Translations under genes and position numbers: made by a program
The notes under the pieces: model-generated
The model's database searches: none
Seen by the model: the letters and a program-made list of their open reading frames with translations, nothing else
What the model was told of the DNA's origin: nothing
Assembly: GCF_020382885.2 (NCBI RefSeq)
Contig: NC_058498.1
Location: 23,031,001 to 23,095,000, forward strand
Reading direction: 5' to 3'
Length of the DNA: 64,000 bases
Origin: Scatophagus argus
Taxonomy: Eukaryota > Chordata > Actinopteri > Scatophagidae
Part shown: positions 12,851 to 26,359 of the stretch, piece after piece
Position numbering within the stretch: position 1 is the first letter of the stretch
How the letters are laid out: each line of letters begins with the position of its first letter

Positions 12851-15210
12851 TTTATTATTTTTATTATTCAATCGAGAGAATGATGTCTAAAAGAACTAAA
12901 CCTAGGACATAATGGTTTACTGTTACCATAGGTAATATAGACTCACTTAATAGGTGATATTGTTAGTGTTTTTATGTTTATTTGGATCTACATTATTGCA
13001 TTTTTAAATATTAGGGACAATAGAAATTTGCACACCTTACTGCTATTTATATAACATAATCTACACTCACCCTAATCTTGATGGTATCTCTCACTTGTCT
13101 TTAAGATGGTTCTTCAGGTGTCTGAGACAGGAAAAAGATGTGGAATAGGTGACTTGTTGTGGCCAGCACTGGAGAGAACCATGTTTTCTTTTGATTAAAG
13201 CTAAGGATGGTGAACATTTTTTTTTCTGTTTCTGTTTGAATGCTATTGTTGCTCTAATGCTTTGCCAACACATTTTTACAATGTGAAATTTACAATGTGA
13301 AAATAGGTCAATGTCATATTTTAATTACTCAGTGTGCATTACTGATTGAATCCTAAATTATCCACACATGACATTTTCTGTGTTTAGAACATGCAGATAC
13401 AGAAAATGAGACACTGTTGTTTAACAAGCAGCCAGCTTCTGCTTTGGTGGTATTTGCAGACCATCAGTGAGATTCTTTGGTTGTAGGCCACCTCACAATC
13501 ACCTCCAGCTGCTGTTCTAAACTAGGATGTTGGGTACTAGTCTGTTCATTGAACGCAGAGAAACAAAACCGAAAACAGTAACAGTAAACACTGGAGATTA
13601 CTGCACTAATTCAAATTGTACCCCCCTTTGCTTCACTCAATTTTTCTTATTACTGAAAAAGTACTCACATTTCTGTACAAAGTACTGTGTTACTGCCCAA
13701 CACTGTTTGCATCTCATAACTTTATGCTGTCTGTCATTCATTCAAACTTGAGTTGGGTTGTGACACAGCAGATGTTGGTCAACACTGGATGTAAATCATC
13801 AGGTTAAATATGGCACTTTTAGCTGATCTGCATCCAAAAGTTTCAACAGAAACGTTTGATGAAAGGAGAAATTCAGCGATGTCAAATTACACTTTTAATG
13901 TTTAAGCAAAAAGAGGGGGACAGAATAAGAAAAGTCCACGTTGAAGCAGCAGAGACAGAGATACACTTCCTTTTAGTCACAGTAAATATCAGTGGTGCAG
14001 CTGGTACATTGGAGCCATTGACTGTGATGGACAACATGAGAACTCCTCTCAAGTGAAGCCAAAACCTCTTGACTGCCTCCTGGTGGCTGGCTGCGGTATA
14101 CTGTAGGTCAAAACCCCCTCCCCTTTCATGTTAGCAGATGGGATACGGGGCAAAGTGAAAACTCAAACTACACATCAAATAAATTGATGGTTTCTATTAT
14201 TTTAGGTACTTCCTATCACATTCATGTATTCTCTTTTTTTTTATAAGTTTGGTTTTAATTAGGAAATGGGGTGAATGGGGTGTCACTGGTGCAGACTGGC
14301 AGATGATCAGAGCCCAGAAGCTGTCAGTGTGACAGTTGACATTATTGATGTCCTTTCAGTTTGACTCAAAATAAATGACCTTTCCCACAATGTATCTGCT
14401 TTAGAGTTAACTGCTCCACCTCAAAGGCCACTCCACCCTAATGACTGAGTGTGATCAGGTTACAACCTTTATATACCAGGCAAATCCACAGGTGACAAAG
14501 ATGTTGCTACTCATTCCAGTGGCAACTGGAGGAGCTGTGGATACTCTACCCTGTGAAAGAAAAAGAACCCTACTGATGGAGGTGGCAAAGAAGGCAAAGA
14601 GAGAGACTGTTGGAAACTGAGGTGGCAAGAGTGAATGGATGGGAATTCACTCACATTCGCTCAGTAGAGAAAGTGCTAGTTTTGTGCTGATGTAAATGAA
14701 GATAAAAAAATATGATGAAGACAGGAGGCAGGGCAAACAATAAGTCTCTCATAGAGGGTGAAGAGCTCTTGATATAGATGTGGTCTCTGTCGACAAAGGT
14801 CCAGAAAATGTTCAGTGTTCAAGTTACAAATATGATATTTTTGACTGCAGCTCCTAACGTTGTACATGGTTACTGTTGTCATATTGCTTTTGCCACACCT
14901 GTTTCTGTAATCGTTTTAGTGAATATTTCTGTGCATCTCCTCCATGTTGTATGGGGTAGAATGACTGATTATGACATTCCCTGGTTGGTTAATTAGGTGC
15001 TGTACTGCACAGATGCCGTCTCTGACCTTTGCTCATGAACTTGTTTTTCTTTCTTCCCTCTGGCACCTCAATAATAATTCACTAACTCAACCATGTTCAA
15101 TTCAGTACATTATCAGGGTTAACAGTGAATCACTACAACAAAGAAATCTTGTGTATTTAAAAAATGAAGTATTCAATTAACTTTTTATTATACAGTACAC
15201 TTTTGATTAA

Positions 15211-15214
<4 letters not shown>
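12851..15214. other. Intergenic, no feature seen
   Basis: AT-rich intergenic DNA. ORFs such as 13527-13751 and 13856-14056 lack motifs and splice support. Confidence 0.5.

Positions 15215-15254
<40 letters not shown>
15215..15254. repeat. (TG)20 microsatellite
   Basis: Twenty uninterrupted TG units. Such tracts are usually length-polymorphic. The ORFs crossing it on both strands are artefacts. Confidence 0.95.
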
Positions 15255-15255
<1 letters not shown>

Positions 15256-18200
15256 ACACTGTAGGCACCCATCCTGTCCACTCTGTCTGTCCCAGAGATA
15301 CCCCAAAGGGCAAGGAGCAGCTCTGCAGCAGGAAGTGCAGGTTGGTGTGTGTACCGGGGAAACTCCCTCTCACAGTCCACTGTTAGCATCGCCTGTAGCT
15401 GTTAGTTCTACAACGCATCCACAAGAAACAAACAGAAGGAAAGTAACCTAAACATAACGCAGCTTCCATGCTTCACTCAAACTGCGAACTCATTTCCATA
15501 ACTTTTCCCATTATTCAATACTGATAAACAAAGGTGGCCTGGTCTGGCTCCGGTGCTACACACTTATCCCATGCGCATGCGAGGAAAGGAACATAGCCAC
15601 TGATGCATATGGACTGTTCAGATAAAAGGCCAGTTATCATGTCACATTCATCAGATAAATATTTCATATCCATTAAGCCTGCATGAGCACTCTCATCCAG
15701 TTGGTACTGAAGGTCACCTAGTCCCTATCAATTCATCTCAATGACAAAAAAAATATGGTTACATAAACATATTAATAAGACATGGAAGAGCTAGAAGAGA
15801 AACTAGAACAGAATGCATGTCAGGAAGGAACAGTGAAAACAAACCAACTTAACTCATCGCCCCATATTTGCGGAGATTATGTGTCCAATTTTAGTGATAG
15901 ATCTGTTTATTATTATCTCACTTAGAGGGAAATTGGCAGCAACTAATCTCTGCTGTTTCACATTGTTTCCTCCAATTTTCACAAAGCACAGAGGTCAGCA
16001 ACATGATGTGTTGAAGCTATAAGCTACTCTGATGTATAGAGTAATTTACATTGACAGTGTTTTTATCAAGTTCTGATTGTGGGACTCTTTATCCAGACAG
16101 TACTGCAGCTGTGTCCAATGAGGATAACTGACTGTGTCCAATGACAATATGTATTTAAAGGATCAACTTTCTCTGCTGCGTGGCAGGGAAGTGGCATGTG
16201 TGAGGTCTTTGCAGTTCAGCTGGATTTCATTTATTAATGTACGTATAAATGCCTTTTGAGAATAGCCAGGGGATTAGCACAAATGCATTTGGCTGGACCT
16301 GCATTTATATGTATGGTGTCTGTCAGTTTGCTGGCATCCTGTCTTGTCATACGACAGTTTCTCTGTTAGCACAGCTGTCACTTTTGGTTTTGTGGCAGGA
16401 TGCAGTGTTGTTGACTTTGGATGACACTCACATGGAGCTTCCGCAATTACTCAATTGATTTGATAATCGATCACGTAAAGTTAGACATTAATTATTTCAA
16501 TATGTTCATATTAAGTAATTTTTCAAGCAAAAATATATATAAATAATTGGCATATTAATCAATATTGAAAATAATTGTTAGGGGCAGCCCCACAAATTTT
16601 TCGGCCTTTATTAATTTTTGTTTTCTAAACAAATCCAGAACACTCATCACAGTCAATATCAGTACCTGTATGGCAATTCTAAGCTTCACACAATTCCAAA
16701 CAAGTTAAATGAATACTTCCATGTTTTTACATAGCAGTAGCTAATTACTTTCTTTACACTGCAACTGGAGGTCGCCAAGCTGACATTTCAACATTTAATG
16801 TGTGCTTTGAGTTGTGTATGTTCTGTCACATTTTCATTACTCTGAAATGAGAGCGAGTTGTGAACTCTTAACTTGCATATCAAACAGTCAATCACTGGTA
16901 CTCAGAGTTTCCCTTATAAACGTATTTGCTGTTGCAAATTAGTTGTATATAAATGTAATTTTTAGGAGGCAGTTGCATTTTTATATTTTTTGTGTGTGTG
17001 TGTACTAATCAAACAAACAAGATACATCATGTTACTTAGTCGGCTTAGTCAGATTTGATCTTATTTATTTATTTCACCCAAATAGGAGTTCTTTCCCAGA
17101 GCTTGAGTGATTCAGGTCGCTTCGTCCTTCGCAGTCTGTCGTCAAAATGAAACCATGTGTGTGGCCTTCAGGTTGCACAGATTCAATTTTGTCAGCCCTT
17201 TTTTCTTGGCTGTACATTCCTCCCGTTAGACTTGGGTTGGACTGGCACATGGCCCTGTTAACACACATATGCACACCCTGCTCTCATTCTTTTGTTACAT
17301 ATGGAAGAAACATGAATGGAGGCGGGTGCCGCGTCGTGTTTGTGAATGCCAGGGGAGAGCTGCATATGTGTGAGTAAAGTATGTGCTCGTGCTGCGATCA
17401 CATGTTTTGCCAGACTCCATGGTCACTAATCCCTCTCTTTTGCCAATATTTCCACTCTATCTGGTTTCATCAGGCTGGGATTACACAGGATTAGATAACC
17501 TCCCAGAAGCTGACATGCATTCATTCATTAAAAACCCAAACGCAGATGCTCACACGTCTCCAATTCAGCCAAAATGCACCAATTAAGCTTAGAGCAAGAG
17601 CATATATGATGTACATCTAAGTATACCTTTCATGCATTTACTTACATTTATTTCAGGAATACGTGACTGTTTTGGCATGACTGTTGTCTTGTGTACTCTG
17701 TCATTACATAATATAGTGGTGATGACAGAATGGGGCCCGGATGTCATCAGGGTGGGAGTGGTATTGAGGTTGTAGTTTAGCAACCTTAGCCTGCCCTTTA
17801 CCTCAGAACAGCAGGCAAACAGTCTGCTGAGCGTGATCCTCTGGCTGAGGTGAGGCTGGAAAGCCAGCTTTTCAAAAAGATTACAGCCTGCTGTATAGCG
17901 CACAGTTTATAATATTGTACTGACATGATCCACAATATAATTGTATGCAGTCGAATAACTACATAGACACAAAACTGATGACACTTCACAGTGTTGTAAA
18001 GTATCCTCCCATGAATGTCTTACCTATTTGGAAATAGAATGTTATAAAAAAATATATTTTGATGTCTTGCCTAAAATATGTGGCCAATATGTAAGGAAAC
18101 TGAATCAGCTTTGGTGCAACCTGGACTCAACCAGGTTGTTTTGTTTTTTTTCTCACAAAGCCGAGCTCTCATTGTACTCTGCTAAGGCTCATTAAACATC

Positions 18201-19560
18201 TGCTTGAGACAGATGTCATTTCAAGTAAGCTGCACACTAGATGACTGACAGGCCTCTCCTTCAATCAGACGTCAGCACAAGACCTACTGACAGCCGATTG
18301 GATAAATGTACCACTTGCTGAGACTAGTCTTATTTTTCTTCTTTCTGATTGTTTAGAAGTAGTTTAGAAGTATGCTCTACAGTTACAGAGACCTACTTTA
18401 TTTTATATCCCAAATATCTAATTTAGAATATCAGGTTTTTATCCTGCTAGGCCAATTGTCATATGCTGTCTTTTGAGGGGTAAGGGTGTTCAGCTTGCCA
18501 TTCTGTGGGACTGCTGAAACCTGAACAGACATAAATGTTTGTACCTAACTTCACTGCAATCCCCACAGGATATTTCTCTCAAAATCAGACTTCTAGCCTC
18601 ATGGTGGTGCTAGAAGAACACTCATGTGACCCATCTGGTGAACAGTGGATGTACGTGTATGTATGTGTGTATGTATATGCTATACTGACCTGGTGATCTC
18701 CTAAGTTCAGAAACTGCCGACACCCCACACCTTTCAGACATCAGACGTGTCTGAACATTTCTATGATTTTCTGAAACCAGGACTCCATCATTCACACCCA
18801 CTTCACATTGTGAATGGCCAGCTTTGAGGAGGCCAGCAATTAGTTAGTGTTTGGACCGCTCTCTGTAGATGTTGCATTCTTTACATTTTCTACATTTCAT
18901 CACTTTTCATGGTAACATTTGAGCACAGCACTGTGAGTGTTTACCAAGAGAAACTGTAGGAATATTATATCTCTACACTCCAGGACAGCCAGCTTCTCAC
19001 TGCGGGACTGATAGCTGTTTTTTTATGGCTTACTGCACCAGATGACCTGCAATAACCTGCGCACTTTGCTTGTTTCAGCTCCATTAACCACTGTACTGAT
19101 CTGTCAAGAGATAGGACAAAATCTACAATTTGTAGTTCAAGTTGATCAAGGGCAACACTATGCTTTAGCAGCATTTAAATCATTCTGCCTGAGCAGAAAA
19201 AAACACCTTTTAACAACTAACAAAGTCAACAATGTGCCTTAGTCCTGGTGAATGTGCGTAGGACGAAGGAATGAATGAAATTCACAGAAGCATTTCGATA
19301 CATTTTAATTTAAACATGGCACTTTAGCTCGTTATATCCTTGTAAGTGTCACTGGTATGTAAACCTTTTCTGAACTGTAGTAGTGAAATAATTGCCAGAG
19401 GGGAAAGCGGAAAACAGAATAACAATTACCCCACAGGAACTCAGTGCTGAAACTGAGTTTCACATTCACAGTCTGCTGAATTTGCCTGCATAATAGCACA
19501 AGGCCAAGTCACCCACTTAACATGTGCTGTGTTCCAATTATTTTGCTATTTTATATTCAT
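15255..19560. other. Intergenic, no gene seen
   Basis: A long stretch without recognisable coding sequence. ORFs at 16249-16458, 17147-17586 and 17589-17989 show no protein family motif or paired splice signals. Around 18985-19015 a CACTGCGGGACTGATAG string resembles a fish LINE tail but is too short to call. Confidence 0.5.
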
Positions 19561-19561
19561 T

Positions 19562-19608
19562 AATCCATCCATCCATCCATCCATCCATAACTTCTTTTTT
19601 TTTAAACC
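19562..19608 (-). repeat. SINE 3' tail with (ATCC)n
   Basis: AATCCATCCATCCATCCAT followed by AACTTCTTT is the reverse of the SINE end seen at 1290-1328 (ATAAGAAGTTAT followed by GGATGGATGG). Only the tail is recognisable. Confidence 0.6.
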
Positions 19609-19854
19609 CCACTACATTTATGTGACCGTTGTAGCTACTTTGCAAACTAAGATTTGAGACACAAAACCACTACTGAGGTTAAGTGATATGATGTGTTTAT
19701 GTACAAGTAGATTAAATGACAACAACTGTATGTAAAGTAGTAAAACTTACATCCATGATGATTAACTACTAGTCTATATTAAAATACTGCTAACACATGC
19801 AGTAAAATGTAAAAAGTACTTGCATTTTTTTTAAGTGTACCAACATGTTAACAT

Positions 19855-19995
19855 ATTCACACCCTGATGACAGAGGCTACAATTCAAGATGTTGACCTGC
19901 TCATCAGGAGTGATTGGGGTTCAGTATCTTGTCCAAGGAGCTGAGGATCCAACCAATGACATTCCAGAAAGTGGACGGCTTGCTCTACCCTCTGA
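19855..19995 (-). repeat. tRNA-derived SINE-like fragment
   Basis: The segment from CACACCCTGATGACAGAGGC, through a TGGGGTTCAGTATCTTGTCC block, to GGCTTGCTCTACCCTCTGAG is the reverse of a common fish SINE whose tRNA-like head would lie at the 3' side on the plus strand. The Pol III boxes are diverged. Confidence 0.5.
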
Positions 19996-22153
19996 GTGAG
20001 TCACCTTTATAAAATTCCAGTAAAGTACTACACTGTATAATCATATTACATTCACAGGAGACATTTTTCTGCATAATTTAAACAAGGTAACCAATAGTTT
20101 CCTAAAACAGTTGAGCACTGTAGCGTTTATCAATAAATAAATAAGGTACGTCATACTTTCATACACAATACTTTTTAGTAGAAACAGTTCATTTTATGGG
20201 ATTTGTTGACCAATATGATCAAAGTCAGGATGATGTAATACTTTTGACATGCCATGTCATGAAATGCAGTAATCACCTTGGGGCTGTTTGTTTCGGTATT
20301 TCGTTTATTTTGTGTTCCTGTGCTCCTGTGAAGCTTTTGCTGCATTAACAAACTTTCCTTAGTCAGACGAAGATAAAGAGCAAAGGCCAAAGAGAGATAC
20401 AGCAAGTACGAGCATTGTCCACAGTGAATGATGATGGAGGAATAATGTGAGCAGTCATGAAGTTATTGTCTTTCAAAGTCTGCTGCCTTTATCACAGATG
20501 ATTTATTAAACACCAAAACACCTCAGTATGCAGGACCATCCCTCCATCCCCTCTGATAAGGGACTTGTGATGTAGAAATTTTGCCTTTTAGGTATGGTGC
20601 CCCCATCAGGCTGGTCAGTGTTATTGCTGAAATACAACAACACATCATCATCCCTCCAATGGTTCACTACTTTGGTCTCTGTAAGCTCAGTCAGATGCAG
20701 GGTAAACATTCTTCAAGCAACCCTGGAAGTTTTATCATACTAAAAGTACAGACATATAATTGCTTAAATGTACTGAAATGATCATTTTTAGTGAATTAAA
20801 GTGTGGGAAAATTATGTAGATACTTGAGGAAAAAAACATGTTTATATGCAGATGCGGTTGACTGATATAGAGGTGAGATCCCATCTCCTCACAAAAATGA
20901 TTTCTTTACGTGTTATGAAAACTGTCTTGACATATTGTGACTTTTGTACAGCCGGAATAAAAAGAGATAAGAAATAATTGTCCCGATGTGGGGAAACTCG
21001 TATTGTCACAGCAGCACTAGGATAGAAAAAAGGTGGATAGATAGTCGAATAAAAAACATACAACGTAAATAAGTAATATTTACACTGAATGTCCTTGTTT
21101 TAAAAAAACAAAACTGTATAAAAACACACATATTTACTGTCGATTGATTTTATCCAGCATATACATTTATTTATTTTTTTTATCCAGTGTATACATTTAT
21201 ACATTAATCTGCTATGATGAAAAGCAATGCAATAATGAACTGTAGATGCAAATTTGTACTAGCAAAAACAAACAAACAAAAAACAAAAAAACACTACTAA
21301 ACAACTGTTTAACCAGTTCCCAGGTGACCAGTGCACAGTGCAGTGTGGCAGGAAAAGGGAAATTATCATATATTTACATTTCAAATTCACTGAACAATTT
21401 TCATGAAAGCTTTGGTAAAAATTATTATCGGCATGTTGCTCTTTTTACAGAGCACAGGCAGATGCACTCCAGTAGTTGTATTATACTATTGGACTATTAT
21501 TAATGATGCACAAACAACATCTTTATATATTGTTGGGTGCAATCTGAATACATCATGTTTTATAAGGGGTCTCTGAACATTCTTTGCTACTACAAACCAT
21601 TGACCAAAACGTTGAGAAATCAAGACTAAACCGCCCTCAGACAGTAAAACTGGTAGTGTTTCATGTAAACATCATCTATCTACAAAAATCTATCTACAAA
21701 ATCCCTGACTTTGTGCAAGTGTACCTGTAAGAACTGATGCTGGTTTGAACACCAAATATTGATTCGATTTTAGATGATAAAGATAAACAATTACTATTTA
21801 TATTTTTGACAGCAGTCTTAGTTTACAGCATTTTTTTCCGCACATGCCGAAAATTTTTGCACAGTACTGTATGCAGGTGATATGTAAGCATATATGTGAA
21901 TGTTGCTGACGGTGTTCTGGCTCACTGCGGTAACAACTGAAGGATTCTGTGGTTGCTACATGTTGTCTCCGCGTGCATCATGCTGTAATGACGATCATTG
22001 AACATAAACGAAGTGAGTTTCAGCCGAGAATACACGCAGTGCTTTTCAAAGGTTTCATTCAACGATTTCTGGAAAGAGACGACCTCCATCCACACCTTTT
22101 TTAAATCCCACAACAGCTGACGACCCAGTAAAAAGGAACATGGCTGTTTCAGC
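19996..22153. other. Intergenic; only a LINE-tail-like scrap
   Basis: No gene was recognised. At 20985-21045 the minus strand resembles a fish LINE tail (CACATCGGGAC region). At 21145-21200 a segment containing TATCCAG and ATACATTTAT is duplicated in tandem. The 20506-20781 segment has ORFs on both strands with no recognisable family. A plus-strand frame at 21988-22104 also has no match I know. Confidence 0.4.
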
Positions 22154-25100
22154 ATGGAAAATGTAAGATTTATTAATTTAAAGTGCAGTTAGTTTTGCTA
22201 AGTATTTTACTATTCAGAATCCTTAAAATTCTGATGCATTATTCCTTTGATCTGTGAAACAGTTTGAGGTTTAACTAGACAGGTCTGACAGACTGACAGC
22301 ATTTAACCAGATAGCCAAACGAGGCCAAATAATTTAGTCTTCAATTAATAAACAACATAACTAATTAAGTGGAGAAAAGAGACACACAGGTTATAGATAT
22401 TTACAGATATTTACAGACAACTACAAACACTATTTTGTTTGACATTAAGGGTTTTTAGACAAAATATATCCTTGAAATAAATGGTGTCATTTTGATGTCC
22501 AATCTCAGATCTACTTTTCAGTGAGATAAGTAAAGCTGCTACTATATCACATGTTCCTGAAACATGTGAGCTACCTGCTGAGGGTAAAATGAATGATGTG
22601 TATGAATATTAGGTGTCATATGAATGTGACCTGTGATCAAGCATCCAGATTATATGGCGAGACAATCAGCTGGATTAGTAAATTACTCCAGGAATTACGC
22701 ATTTGAACAGAAAACTGAACTGATCTGATGATGCAGATGTTGGCAGCTGTTTTTGTTATGAACGTTATTCATCATGTAACCCCTCATCTGACCTACGATG
22801 CGCTATGAGACTGTGAAACAGCCAGGGTGACAGTAAGATGCGTTGTCCTGCTCTGAAGGGAATTAACATTTGGATCAAATATTTTCTGACTGACAGCAGA
22901 ATGACGTCAGAGTACAGTCAGTGATGTGATGCTGCACTCGGTACGTTGAGTCTATCAGTGCTGACTGCCAGTGACTTGATGTTGTGTCTGGCGATGCTGA
23001 GAGAAGCACAGTGTCCATATGAAGAAGAAAGAAATGAGGCTTTCAAGTCGGGTGACATGGTGGCTCTGAAAACAGCTAGAGCCAACCTGAACCGGGCTAT
23101 AAGACTGGCCAAGCGCGCTCATGGACAAAAAATACAGGACCTTTTCAATGACCCCACTAACACCAGACGGATGTGGCAGGGCATCCAATCTATTACTGAC
23201 TACAAGGCTCCTACCCCTTCCTGTGAGAACAACACTAGCTTCCTCAACCAACTGAACAAACACTTTGGGAGGTTCGAGGCACTGAACACCACCTCAGCAG
23301 TAAAATCCATTCCTCGCCCAGGTGAGCAGATACTCCGCCTGGATTCAGCTGATGTCCGGAGAACCCTGAGGAAGGTGAATGCCCGGAAAGCAGCTGGCCC
23401 TGACAACATACCAGGAAGAGTGCTCAAGGAATGTGCTGACCAGCTGGCTGGGGTTCTCACAGACATTTTCAATACATCACTTCACCAGGCTGTGGTACCA
23501 TCCTGCTTCAAAACTGCCATCATCGTACTGGTACCCAAAAACAACACAACCTCCTCCCTCAACGACTACCGCCCAGTTGCACTTACACCAATCATGATGA
23601 AGTGCTTTGAGAGGCTGGTAAAGGACCACATGGTTTCTGGACTCCCCTCAATATTCGACCCGTACCAGTTTGCTTATCGCCGCAACCGCTCCACAGAGGA
23701 TGCCATCTCCTCCACAGTCCATTGGAGCCTGGAGCATCTGGAAGGGGAAAACACACATGTGCGGATGCTGTTTCTGGATTTCAGCTCCGCATTCAATACC
23801 ATCATTCCACAACACCTGATAAATAAACTGGCCCCCCTTGGATATAACACCCACCTCTGCAACTGGCTGCTTGATTTCCTCACCAACAGACCTCAGCGTG
23901 TGCGGGTGGGAAACAACGTCTCCAGTGTCATCTCTCTGAGCACCGGCTCCCCTCAGGGCTGTGTCCTGAGTCCGCTGCTGTTCACACTTATGACACACGA
24001 CTGCTACGCCAGGTCCACTACCAACCACATTGTGAAGTTCGCAGACGACACAACAGTAGTGGGCCTCATCACGAACAACGATGAGCAGGCCTACAGAGAG
24101 GAGGTGAAACACCTGGCAGTCTGGTGTGACACCAACAACCTGATCCTGAATGTCTCTAAAACAAAAGAGATCATTGTGGACTTCAGGAGGAACCGGCCCA
24201 GCCACACCCCTCTCACCATCAACAATGCAGCTGTGGAGATTGTCAGCAGCACCAGGTTCCTGGGGGTGCAGATAACTGACTCTTTAACCTGGTCCAATCA
24301 CACTGGCACTCTGGTAAAGAGGGCCCAGCAGCGCATGCACTTTCTTCGCCGGATGAGGAGAGTACAACTACCCGCTCCCATCCTCACCACCTTCTACAGA
24401 GGAACTATAGAGAGCATCCTGACCAGCTGCATCTCAGTCTGGTCAGCGGCCTGTAGTGCCTCTGACTGGAAATCACTACAGAGGGTGGTGAGGACAGCGG
24501 AGAAAATCATTGGGACTCCACTCCCTCCTCTCCAGGACATTGGGCCCACAACATCACCAGTGACCCCTCCCACCCTCACCATGGTCTGTTCTCACTGCTG
24601 AAGTCTGGCAGAAGATTCCGCAGCATGCGGTGCAGAACAACCAGACTCGCAAACAGCTTCTTTCCATATGCCATAAGACTACTTAACTCTACATGATCAC
24701 TTCCCCTCCTCAACCACACAAACACCACTCAGGACTACAGCCCATTTATTTACTGTGCAATATATTTATATTCTGTACATCCACAAAAGTACTATTTATT
24801 ACAAATACTCACTGTGCAATAATAATTACATATGTATATATGCTGACTGACTTTTTATACAAACTACCTCACTTTCAAGTACTTTTTACTGCATATTTAT
24901 TTGTGTATATATTATATTTTTACTTTTTCTTTTATAAAGAATATGTCGGTAATTCCTGCTATGCTTGAGCCACTGTACCGAAATTTCGTTTGTGATGAAA
25001 ATCCAAATGACAAATAAAGAAAGTCTAAGTCTCTAAGTCTAAGTCATATGTCCTTTAACATCACACCTGCAACAGAGTTAGAGCAGCTTCGACCAGAGAC

Positions 25101-25408
25101 ACTTCGGATAATTTACCCTCTTTTACTCTGAAAGGAGTATTACTGGATTGTAGTGATGATCATTACTTGTTAGTCCAACAGTTGATGGTGCGTTCATGTG
25201 TCCTGCATCAGAAATGTAAAGGTTTGTTTGTGTCTTCAGCCCGATCAGCGCTCCACTTGGACATCTGTCCTCGTGCCCAAACCCAACCAGTCCGGGAGCC
25301 CGAGACTGATCCTGAGGAGGATCCCGCCACCAACCCCCTCCAACAGCTCCTCCCTGCGCTCCACACCCAGGTCTACTCCTCCCACACTTCCCACCGATGA
25401 ATTTTTAG
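22154..25408 (+). CDS. Candidate unassigned gene start: mini-exon plus one GC-rich exon
   Basis: The firm part is an exon-like segment at 25240-25408. It is preceded by a pyrimidine-rich acceptor (TGTTTGTGTCTTCAG), followed by a consensus donor (GTAACT), is GC-rich against an AT-rich background, and is open in one frame ending in phase 1. It encodes a basic Ser/Pro/Thr-rich stretch beginning PDQRSTWTSVLVPKPNQ, with PRLILRRIPPPTPS in the middle. A possible start exon is ATG GAA AAT at 22154-22162 with donor GTAAGA; it would join in phase 0 to give MENPDQRST. The L2 LINE at 22950-25045 would lie in the intervening intron. I do not recognise the protein, and no convincing downstream exon was found before shisal2a. 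It may be a pseudogene relic or a chance exon-like segment. Confidence 0.35.
22950..25045 (+). mobile_element. L2/CR1-type LINE, 5'-truncated, with long RT ORF
   Basis: A plus-strand frame stays open from 22946 to 24601. Element-like protein starts near 23035 (FKSGDMVALKTARANLNRAI). RT blocks follow in order: KAAGPDNIPGRVLKECADQL, LNDYRPVALTPIMMKCFERL, FAYRRNRSTEDAI, LFLDFSSAFNTI (first catalytic Asp), TGSPQGCVLSPLLFTL and the YXDD-equivalent FADDTTVVGL at 24038. The apurinic endonuclease is absent, so the copy is 5'-truncated. After LPPLQDI at about 24540 the frame shifts. The expected C terminus continues in the next frame from 24544 (AHNITSDPSHPHHGLF, LANSFFPYAIRLLN) to TGA at 24694-24696, and several expected residues are missing at the junction. 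The 3' end is AAATGACAAATAAAG followed by TCTAAG-type repeats to about 25045. The near-intact RT suggests a fairly recent insertion. Confidence 0.9.
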
Positions 25409-26148
25409 GTAACTAACACTGGATGTGTTAGTGGAGGGGTGTTACTTTTAGTGGTCTATCAATTTGTCAAATTAATTTCATCTTCAACTTCCGTTCATTT
25501 AAAGTGCACATCTGTCAGGGAGCCTCTGCGCACTCTACAGGTCAATGAAAATATAATATAATATTACATATCAAGAAACAAATTTACACACTCACAAGAA
25601 ATGATGTTAACGAGACAACAAGGTTGAAAACAGATCTTTTAAAAAAGGGACAGTGTTGTCTAAACATAACAGGACTACCAGTAAGAAAACAGTCAGTGAT
25701 TTGGGCCTCAGACAGCGAAATCAGGAGAGATCATAGGAAATAATTATAGATGTAGTTCATGTTAAACAGAGGAGCAGTTAATGTACTAGAAGGTGAAATA
25801 AGGCTGGGAGTATTTGATTGAACCAGTCTACTTAAAGCCTTGTGGGTTAGAGGGAGGATGTTCTGAACTGTATGCATCTGAGAAATTGTGGCATCTTCGG
25901 TGAAAATTGTGAGAAAAGATGTGACCCTAAACTGGATTTAAACTGGGCAAACACACAACAAATCTCTTGTGGCTTTAAATGCAGAAAACTGTTGCACACC
26001 CAATAACAATAAAACAATAATGACCTCTAACATACAAATCTTTAATTTAACTGGTCGAGAGGAATCATTGACTTTATTTTTGCGTGAAATCAGTGTGGCA
26101 ATGATAGGCAGCATATAAGACAGCAAATAAACACAAAGTGAGAGTCAC
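25409..26148. other. Intergenic, no feature seen
   Basis: AT-rich sequence. A small exon-like segment at 25519-25540 (acceptor CTGTCAG, then GTCAATG) was considered as a continuation of the 25240-25408 exon but is not convincing. Confidence 0.4.
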
Positions 26149-26345
26149 TCACTGTGAATAACTCCAAAACACCCAAATTTCTCCTGCCAGTCTGGGATGG
26201 AATTGAACCGGCGAGCCTCTGGTCACAAGCCGCTTCTCAAACCCTGAATTTAAACATTGTGAATGAAGGTGCAAAATTTTCTTCTGAACCAATGTGTGAG
26301 CTAATGGTTTATGAAAACTAAGCTCAGGCATATTAGTATACACCT
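26149..26345 (-). repeat. tRNA-derived SINE fragment
   Basis: GAATTGAACCGGCGAGCCTC then GGTCACAAGCCGCTTCTCAA is the reverse complement of the tRNA-like head of the SINE copied more fully at 32520-32792, including its B-box-like GGTTCAATTCC. The first part of the head is missing. Confidence 0.65.
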
Positions 26346-26359
26346 TTTCTCAGTTCTCT

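Noticed and set aside
15164..15451. ORFs crossing the (TG)n tract
   Set aside because: They are repetitive Cys-Val or His-Thr translations of a microsatellite.
20506..20781. Overlapping ORFs on both strands (67 and 66 codons)
   Set aside because: No recognised motif and no splice signals; possibly part of an unknown repeat, but not supportable as a gene.
21922..22155. 77-codon minus-strand ORF
   Set aside because: No family recognised and no splice signals; the opposite strand has an equally open short frame, so there is no basis for choosing.
23648..24205. 185-codon minus-strand ORF
   Set aside because: It lies antisense to the L2 reverse transcriptase, whose plus-strand motifs are unambiguous.
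25240..25408. Similarity of PRLILRRI to CENP-T-type TPR-LL motifs
   Set aside because: The match is a few residues only, and no histone-fold exon or other CENP-T feature is nearby.
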